Source of the DNA: Pseudomonas cannabina
Lineage (GTDB): Bacteria > Pseudomonadota > Gammaproteobacteria > Pseudomonadales > Pseudomonadaceae
DNA: 64,000 nucleotides
Assembly: GCF_900100365.1 (NCBI RefSeq)
Contig: NZ_FNKU01000001.1
Span: 930,001 to 994,000, forward strand
Reading direction: 5' to 3'
Below are positions 58,920 to 64,000 of this stretch, piece by piece. The translations under genes and the position numbers were made by a program. Numbering within the stretch: the first letter of the stretch is position 1; the number at the start of each line of letters is the position of its first letter. Below the pieces are notes generated by a model, which was given only the letters and a program-made list of their open reading frames with translations, made no database searches and was not told where the DNA came from.

Positions 58920-59315
58920 TCAATCAAAGCCGAACGATTTTTTAATGTCAGCTGCTATGCCTAGCAAGTTCTCAAATATCTCTCGCATCTGGACGTTATC
59001 AACCTCCACCAAAGGGGTGCGCGCATGTAACTCGCCAATTTTTTTACTGTTCAAACCCAGTGTAAAAAAAGGCGTTCTAAAACTGAAACTGTTGAGATAA
59101 AGCATGCTCATCAACGCATCGGCATTGGTTTCGTGGAGCTGACCGATTTCGGCCACGAAATACACCCAGCGAAATGTGTCTTGGTAAATTTTGATTGAGA
59201 CGCCGGTCTTGAATTCAAAACAATAAATTTCGTGCTCATGTTTTTTCTCAGGAAAACCAGGCATGCCATAGTCTTTTGCGAGCCCGTCGATTAAGCGGTC
59301 AAATGAGTTTTTCAT
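58920..59315 (-). CDS. shcF: Type III secretion chaperone, ShcF-like
   Basis: 131 residues, small and acidic as expected for class I T3SS chaperones, with an amphipathic C-terminal helix (MREIFENLLGIAADIKKSFGF). It lies directly before an effector with a HopF-type leader, the arrangement of shcF-hopF (AvrPphF ORF1-ORF2). It would bind the effector N-terminus in the cytoplasm and bring it to the secretion ATPase. First gene after the Hrp box. Confidence 0.85.
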   Translation of the reverse strand: MKNSFDRLIDGLAKDYGMPGFPEKKHEHEIYCFEFKTGVSIKIYQDTFRWVYFVAEIGQLHETNADALMSMLYLNSFSFRTPFFTLGLNSKKIGELHARTPLVEVDNVQMREIFENLLGIAADIKKSFGFD

Positions 59316-59341
59316 GGAGTCCCCTTAGACAGTGATCCCGA

Positions 59342-59370
59342 TGAGTGGTACGACACCCTATCTAAGTTCC
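59342..59370 (-). promoter_or_regulatory. Hrp box (HrpL-dependent promoter)
   Basis: On the minus strand: GGAACT, 16 nt, CCACTCA. The consensus is GGAACC-N15/16-CCACNNA; one mismatch. The site ends 26 nt before the chaperone ATG. This links the operon to the HrpL regulon and so to the Hrp type III secretion system encoded elsewhere. Confidence 0.85.
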
Positions 59371-59376
59371 AACCGT

Positions 59377-59410
59377 TTCATGTATCGGCATTATTGAAAT
59401 TCCTGTACAT
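59377..59410 (+). mobile_element. Solo IS91-type ori end
   Basis: CGGCATTATTGAAATTCCT then GTACAT, followed by GAAC (59411-59414). It is nearly identical to the end at 57846-57879, which is followed by CAAG. Both GAAC and CAAG are target tetranucleotides for IS91-type elements. No transposase sequence adjoins it. Confidence 0.6.
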
Positions 59411-59494
59411 GAACTCGCTGAGCGTTGCAGCAATGAACAACTGCCATGGCTGGGCGCTATGGCTAAAGTGTTTGGGGTGTAGGCGAGACACTGT

Positions 59495-59528
59495 TCACGT
59501 CGCTACCGAGCCTGCCCGGTAGCGACGT
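59495..59528. terminator. Strong hairpin downstream of the TonB receptor gene
   Basis: Thirteen-base-pair perfect stem CACGTCGCTACCG / CGGTAGCGACGTG with an 8-nt loop, 9 nt past the receptor stop. The T run is poor on the minus strand, so it may act as a factor-assisted terminator. Confidence 0.6.
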
Positions 59529-59536
59529 GTTTCCAG

Positions 59537-61705
59537 TCAAAAACTGTACTTCGCCGTCAACGCATAGCTGCGCGGGTTGCCGTAGGTATCAGTCGAACCC
59601 CAGACGCTGCTGCTGCCTATCGCGGTGTAGTACACGCGGTCGAAGATGTTGTTGGCGTTCAGTTGCAGATCCAGGTGCTTGCTGACCTGATAACCGGCCA
59701 TCAGATCGGCGACTGCGTAGCTGCCCTGTTCCAGACGATAGCTGCTGTCGGTAAGGGCGATGTCGTGGTACATGCGGCTCTGCCAGTAAACGTTGCCGCC
59801 GACACGCATTTTTTCCAGAGCGCCCTGCAGGCGATAGACCGTCGAGAGCTTGAACAGATGCTCGGGGGTGTCGGTGTTAAAGCGCTGATTTTCTTTCGTC
59901 GGATCGAAGTCCTTGAGGTAGTGGGTACGGGCGTAGGTATAGCCTGCGCCGACCTGCCAGTTCTCGGTCAGTGCGCCTTGCAGTTCCAGTTCGATACCCT
60001 GGCTGCGCACCAGTCCGGCGGCGTCGTAACACGTCAGTACCGCGCAGCCCTGCTGGGTGGACGCCTGCGTTGCGAGGTTTTTCTGGTCGATCTGAAACAC
60101 CGCCAGGCTGGCGTTGAGCGCGCCGTTGAAGTACTCGCCCTTGATACCGACTTCATAATTCTCGCCCACCACCGGGTCGAGCACTTTGCCGGACAGGTCC
60201 TGATAGTTCTGCGGGTTGAAGATGTCGGTGTAACTGGCGTACACGGAATGCTGCTCATCCAGTTTGTAGATCAGGCCCGCGTAGCGTGTCAGGTTGCGGG
60301 TGACTTTGAAGTCTTCGTCGCCCGAGCGGTCGTCGTAGTCGTACCAGTCCAGACGGCCGCCAAGAATCAGCGTCAGCGGATCGGCGAGGCTCAGGCGGGT
60401 GGTGAGGTACACCGCATCCTGCGTGGCGATGTTATGGATTTTGCCATCGCGAACGAAGTCCGGCTTCGGCGCACCGATGGGCAGGCCGGTATCGTAAGGG
60501 CTGTATTCCTTGCTGGTCTTGTCATAGACGCGCCTGCTGGTGCCGACCACCACTTCATGGGTGCGGCCAAAGGCTTCGACCGGGCCGCTGGCATAGACAT
60601 CGAACGCGGTCTGCTGTTCATCCGCCTTTGACTGATAGGCCGTGGTCTCCAGCGGGCCGTTGTAGCGAGAGAGATAGGTGCCCGAAAACAGGCCGTCCAG
60701 CGAGGAACTGGAGCCTGCGACGCGCAGTTTCCAGTCGTTGTCGAAGCGATGCTCCAGCTCACCGAACACCGTGTCGATCTGGATTTTCTTGTTTTCCCAG
60801 TCGGAACCGGGATAGGTCGAGCGCGACAGGTTCAAGTGGTGGCCATCCGTGCCCAGCGGCAGACCGCCCCAGAACAGGTTGGTCTGGTCTTCCTGACGCG
60901 ACAGGCCAAAGGTCGCCGTGGTCGCATCCGTCAGGTCCGCTTCGACCACGCCGTAGAACACGCCATGGTCACTTTTTTCCTTGTCGCGGAAGCTGTTCGC
61001 GTCCTGATAAGAACCTACGATCCGTCCGCGCACCGTGCGGCTGCCGTTCAACGGGCCGGAAGCATCAAAGACGCCGCGGTAATCGTCCCAGCTTCCAACT
61101 GTGCCGGTAAGGCTGACCTGCGTAGTGGCGGTAGGGCGTTTGCGCACCATGTTGATCGCTGCCGAGGGATTGCCCGCGCCGGTGATCAGACCGGTCGCGC
61201 CACGAATCACTTCCACGTGATCGAACATGGCCAGGTTCGGCTGCACGCCTGCGGTGTAGCCCGAGTACGAGGCGGGCAGGCCGTCGTACATGATGTTGTC
61301 GATATCGAAACCGCGTGACGTGTAGGTTTGACGGCCGGGCCCGCTGGATTGATCGAGAAACAGACCGGGCGTGTACCTGACCACATCGTTGATGCTGGTC
61401 ATGGCCTGATCGTCCATACGCTGCCGAGTGACAACGGTCACCGACTGTGGGGTTTCACGAATGCTCAGCGGCAATTTCGTCGCCGTCTGCATGGGCCCCG
61501 TGGTGTAGGACTCGCTGCCCTCGGTGGTCGAGCCCAACTGATCGCTGCTGATTTGCGTAGCGCCCAGTTCCATCGTCGTGACTGGCGCGGCTTCGGCGTC
61601 TTGTACTTGCGCGGCGTAGGCCGTTTGAGAGGTTGCGAGCCAGATGCCCATTGTCAGCAGGGCTGGGGTGAAAAGAAAACGGCTTTGCGATTGTTGCCCC
61701 GGCAT
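59537..61705 (-). CDS. TonB-dependent siderophore receptor (FhuE-like)
   Basis: About 722 residues. Signal peptide near the N-terminus (ALLTMGIWLATSQTAYA). Plug domain (about 65-200: SIRETPQSVTVVTRQRMDDQ, RGFDIDNIMYDGLPASY, VEVIRGATGLITGAGNPSAAINMVRKRP), then a 22-strand barrel ending in aromatic F (ALTAKYSF). There is no N-terminal signalling domain, so no FecI/FecR-type transmembrane regulation. Closest in feel to hydroxamate (FhuE/ferric coprogen) receptors; the siderophore is not identifiable. The longer frame to 61768 runs through the likely Fur site and is rejected. Confidence 0.9.
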   Translation of the reverse strand: MPGQQSQSRFLFTPALLTMGIWLATSQTAYAAQVQDAEAAPVTTMELGATQISSDQLGSTTEGSESYTTGPMQTATKLPLSIRETPQSVTVVTRQRMDDQAMTSINDVVRYTPGLFLDQSSGPGRQTYTSRGFDIDNIMYDGLPASYSGYTAGVQPNLAMFDHVEVIRGATGLITGAGNPSAAINMVRKRPTATTQVSLTGTVGSWDDYRGVFDASGPLNGSRTVRGRIVGSYQDANSFRDKEKSDHGVFYGVVEADLTDATTATFGLSRQEDQTNLFWGGLPLGTDGHHLNLSRSTYPGSDWENKKIQIDTVFGELEHRFDNDWKLRVAGSSSSLDGLFSGTYLSRYNGPLETTAYQSKADEQQTAFDVYASGPVEAFGRTHEVVVGTSRRVYDKTSKEYSPYDTGLPIGAPKPDFVRDGKIHNIATQDAVYLTTRLSLADPLTLILGGRLDWYDYDDRSGDEDFKVTRNLTRYAGLIYKLDEQHSVYASYTDIFNPQNYQDLSGKVLDPVVGENYEVGIKGEYFNGALNASLAVFQIDQKNLATQASTQQGCAVLTCYDAAGLVRSQGIELELQGALTENWQVGAGYTYARTHYLKDFDPTKENQRFNTDTPEHLFKLSTVYRLQGALEKMRVGGNVYWQSRMYHDIALTDSSYRLEQGSYAVADLMAGYQVSKHLDLQLNANNIFDRVYYTAIGSSSVWGSTDTYGNPRSYALTAKYSF

Positions 61706-61741
61706 GAACCCGACACTCCCTGAAGCCGTCCGTGGCTGGAT

Positions 61742-61760
61742 GATAATAATGTTGATAACT
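61742..61760. promoter_or_regulatory. Candidate Fur box of the siderophore receptor
   Basis: GATAAT-AATGTT-GATAAC: two of three hexamers match the Fur GATAAT unit. It lies 37 bp before the receptor start, where iron repression would be expected. Confidence 0.45.
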
Positions 61761-62035
61761 GTTCGCATTAGTGTGACAGGTTGTTTCAGCCAGAAAAAGA
61801 CACTTCGGCCAAATAGTTGACAAAATTTTCACATTTGAAGCGCGCGTGCATTCAGGTGGCTGCGAACAAAGGTCTGGTCAGGGAGGCGCAGAAGGCGGCC
61901 TCAAAACCCGGGTTCCGGGAGGTTTTGTCTTGCAGAGGGTGTTTCGCATGTCACGCAAGAGCGGGCCATGGCATGTGAGCCATCAAAAACCGCTATGAAA
62001 ATCTTGTACATGAAATTACATTGGTACAAGTTTTT

Positions 62036-62064
62036 GGCTGTGGCTGTGGCTGTGGCTGTGGCTG
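62036..62064. repeat. Hexanucleotide microsatellite (GGCTGT, almost five copies)
   Basis: Four perfect GGCTGT units followed by a partial fifth. Located about 150 bp upstream of the photolyase start and outside any supported gene. Confidence 0.85.
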
Positions 62065-62212
62065 CTGGGTAGCGTGCTCCGGTTTACACGCCTGCATGCG
62101 TCAGCATTAGCCCGTCGACGCTTCAAACATTTCATCGGACAGATCCCATGGCAAGCATTCTTACCGTCGCGCCTCTTCAGTTGCTTGTCCAAGCCGTGCG
62201 GAGCATCAGTCA

Positions 62213-63751
62213 ATGACCCAAACCCATCGCCTCCACCTCGTTCTCGGCGACCAGCTCTCCTTCGACCTCGCCTCCCTGCAAGACCTGAACCCCGAGCACA
62301 ACACGGTCTTGCTGGTCGAGGTGATGGACGAGGCGAGTCATGTGCCGCATCATCCGCAGAAAATCGCGTTGATCTTCAGTGCCATGCGTCATTTTGCCGA
62401 GGCGTTGCGCGAGCGTGGAGTTCGGGTGCAGTACGTGACGCTCGATGATCCGGAAAACACAGGTTCGGTGCCCGGCGAATTGCGTCGTTGGCAGGCCTTG
62501 TTGAACGCTGACGAGTTGCACGTTACCGAGTGCGGTGATTGGCGGCTGGAGCAGTCTATCAAGGACTGCGGCTTGCCGATCCACTGGCATGTCGACACGC
62601 GTTTTCTTTGTTCCCGTGAAGAGTTCTCATCGTGGGCGCACGGCAAGAAGCAACTGCGCATGGAGTTTTTTTACCGCGAGATGCGCCGCAAGAGCAGGCT
62701 GCTGTTGAATGGCGACGGCACGCCGGTCGGGGGAGCATGGAATTTCGATGCGGAAAATCGCAAGGCGCTGCCCAAGGGCATGGCGGCGCCTTATCCGATG
62801 CGTTTTTCCGCGGATGCCATCACGCGCGATGTGCTGGTCCTGGTGGGGGAGCGCTTCGCCAGCCATTACGGTTCGCTGGAGGCCTTCGACTATCCGGTCA
62901 CACACGTCGATGCTCAGGCGCTGTGGGAATACTTCCTGGATTTCGGCCTGGCAGGGTTTGGCGATTATCAGGACGCCATGGCCACTGATGAGCCCTTTCT
63001 GTTTCATGCGCGGATCAGTGCCGCGTTGAACATCGGTCTGCTGGACCTGCGCCAGATTTGCAGCGACGTCGAGTCGGCGTATTGGTCGGGCAGGGTGGCG
63101 CTGAATGCCGCCGAAGGTTTTATCCGTCAGTTGATTGGCTGGCGCGAGTATGTGCGCGGCGTTTACTGGCTGAAGATGCCTGATTATGCGAGCGGTAATC
63201 TGTTCGGCAACAGTCGACCGCTCCCGGAGTTTTACTGGACCGGCGAAACAAAGATGAACTGTATGAGCCAGGCGATTGGCCAGAGCCTGAAGCATGCCTA
63301 CGCCCACCACATTCAGCGCCTGATGGTGACTGGCAACTTTGCCTTGCTCGCCGGTATCGTGCCGGAGCAGATCTGCGAGTGGTATCTGGCGATCTACATG
63401 GACGCCTTCGACTGGGTCGAGTTGCCCAATACGCTGGGCATGGTCATGCACGCCGACGGCGGTTATCTGGGCTCCAAGCCTTATTGTGCCAGCGGCCAGT
63501 ACATAAAGCGCATGTCCGATTATTGCCGTGGCTGTGCGTACAAAGTGACTGAAAGCACGACCGACGATGCCTGTCCATTCAACGCGCTGTACTGGCATTT
63601 TCTGATGCGCCATGGTGACCTTTTGCGTCGCAATCAGCGCATGGCGATTATCTATAAAAATCTCGACCGTATGGCGGAGCCCAAGCAACAGGCATTGTGG
63701 GCGCGGGGCGAGCATCTGCTGGCCAGACTGGATGCTGGAGAGGCGCTTTGA
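62213..63751 (+). CDS. Iron-sulfur (6-4) photolyase / cryptochrome-like protein (FeS-BCP, PhrB-like)
   Basis: 512 residues. N-terminal alpha/beta antenna domain ([13 protein letters not shown], the DPRP family), then the helical FAD domain ([23 protein letters not shown]). The four cysteines that ligate the [4Fe-4S] cluster in Agrobacterium PhrB are at the same numbers here: Cys350, Cys438, Cys441 and Cys454. It repairs (6-4) photoproducts with blue light. GGAG lies about 9 nt before the ATG. The following DUF2256 gene overlaps its stop codon. Confidence 0.93.
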   Translation: MTQTHRLHLVLGDQLSFDLASLQDLNPEHNTVLLVEVMDEASHVPHHPQKIALIFSAMRHFAEALRERGVRVQYVTLDDPENTGSVPGELRRWQALLNADELHVTECGDWRLEQSIKDCGLPIHWHVDTRFLCSREEFSSWAHGKKQLRMEFFYREMRRKSRLLLNGDGTPVGGAWNFDAENRKALPKGMAAPYPMRFSADAITRDVLVLVGERFASHYGSLEAFDYPVTHVDAQALWEYFLDFGLAGFGDYQDAMATDEPFLFHARISAALNIGLLDLRQICSDVESAYWSGRVALNAAEGFIRQLIGWREYVRGVYWLKMPDYASGNLFGNSRPLPEFYWTGETKMNCMSQAIGQSLKHAYAHHIQRLMVTGNFALLAGIVPEQICEWYLAIYMDAFDWVELPNTLGMVMHADGGYLGSKPYCASGQYIKRMSDYCRGCAYKVTESTTDDACPFNALYWHFLMRHGDLLRRNQRMAIIYKNLDRMAEPKQQALWARGEHLLARLDAGEAL

Positions 63752-63891
63752 AAAAGAGTGAGCTGCCGGTCAAAACCTGCGTGGTGTGCGGGCTGCCGTT
63801 CACTTGGCGCAAGAAGTGGGCGCGTTGCTGGGACGAGGTTCGCTACTGCTCGGAACGGTGCCGTCGGAACAAGTCGTCGGTCAGCCCGTAA
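63748..63891 (+). CDS. DUF2256 zinc-ribbon protein
   Basis: 47 residues from a TTG start overlapping the photolyase stop (TTGA), with GGAGAGG 5 nt upstream. Four cysteines in [18 protein letters not shown] and YCSERC, arranged as paired zinc ligands, define the family. DUF2256 genes are often beside cryptochrome/photolyase genes; the role is unknown. Confidence 0.85.
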   Translation: MKKSELPVKTCVVCGLPFTWRKKWARCWDEVRYCSERCRRNKSSVSP

Positions 63892-64000
63892 CGCTTTCAA
63901 AATATTTCGAAATGAAAAGCGCTGAACTATCGGTTCAGCAACATGATCCTTCCTTATGCGCAGTCAGCGTGACCCCGACAGGCCAGTGCATTCGCACTGA

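Larger units (their letters stand above)
61706..62212. other. Divergent intergenic region, receptor and photolyase
   Basis: About 500 bp with no gene that I can support. It contains the candidate Fur site, an AT-rich promoter-like stretch (61810-61835) and the hexanucleotide repeat. Confidence 0.5.

Overview
The window looks like a chromosomal segment of a plant-associated Pseudomonas of the P. syringae group. The core gene order tig-clpP-clpX-lon-hupB-ppiD and mltD-gloB-yafS-rnhA-dnaQ is typical of Pseudomonas. The accessory content (IS1182-type and IS91-type insertion sequences, an HrpL-type promoter driving a HopF-like chaperone/effector pair, 99-bp MITEs, an RsmX-type sRNA) points to P. 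syringae. No RNA operon, phage or CRISPR array is visible.

Layout. (1) 1-6033: the protein quality-control genes tig, clpP and clpX lie between two oppositely oriented IS1182-family copies; the first copy is cut by the window edge and the second sits in the loop of the clpX terminator. (2) 6099-11139: lon with a sigma-32-like promoter, hupB with a sigma-70 promoter, a short tRNA-Cys-like element and ppiD. (3) 11183-21137, minus strand: mltD, then a five-gene peptide ABC transporter with two binding proteins (nppA1A2BCD type), then fabI. (4) 21237-25843: gloB, a yafS-like gene, rnhA, dnaQ, a streptothricin-acetyltransferase-like GNAT, a small conserved protein and an FMN reductase. (5) 25971-32787: a very large DUF6543 / dermonecrotic-toxin-like gene with a C-terminal HELSH zinc motif, split by a third IS1182 copy. 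Virtual removal of the IS plus one 4-bp target copy restores a 1736-residue frame. (6) 32829-48271: two branched-chain acyl-CoA catabolic genes, an EmrAB-type pump, a tandem REP array, pit, zntB, an aldo/keto reductase, a chemoreceptor, an RsmX-type sRNA, a RutR-like regulator and a frameshifted hybrid histidine kinase. (7) 48654-52935: a type VI secretion (VasX/MIX-like) effector module with two accessory or immunity candidates. The effector 3' end carries two copies of the same 99-bp MITE, and excising both in silico restores a 930-residue frame. (8) 53446-59414: a TetR regulator, a secreted GH3 glycosidase with a small exported partner, an AT-rich accessory strip, an IS91/IS801-type remnant, and an HrpL-controlled type III chaperone-effector operon. 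That effector has a HopF-like N-terminus, a different C-terminus, and a third MITE copy inside it. (9) 59537-63891: a TonB-dependent siderophore receptor, an iron-sulfur (6-4) photolyase and an overlapping DUF2256 zinc-ribbon gene.

Taken together, three secreted-toxin or effector genes (one DUF6543 toxin, one T6SS effector, one T3SS effector) have each been broken by small mobile elements in a way that can be reversed in silico at base resolution, while the housekeeping genes around them are intact apart from the frameshifted histidine kinase. Gene names come from recognising protein motifs and synteny by eye; no database search was run.
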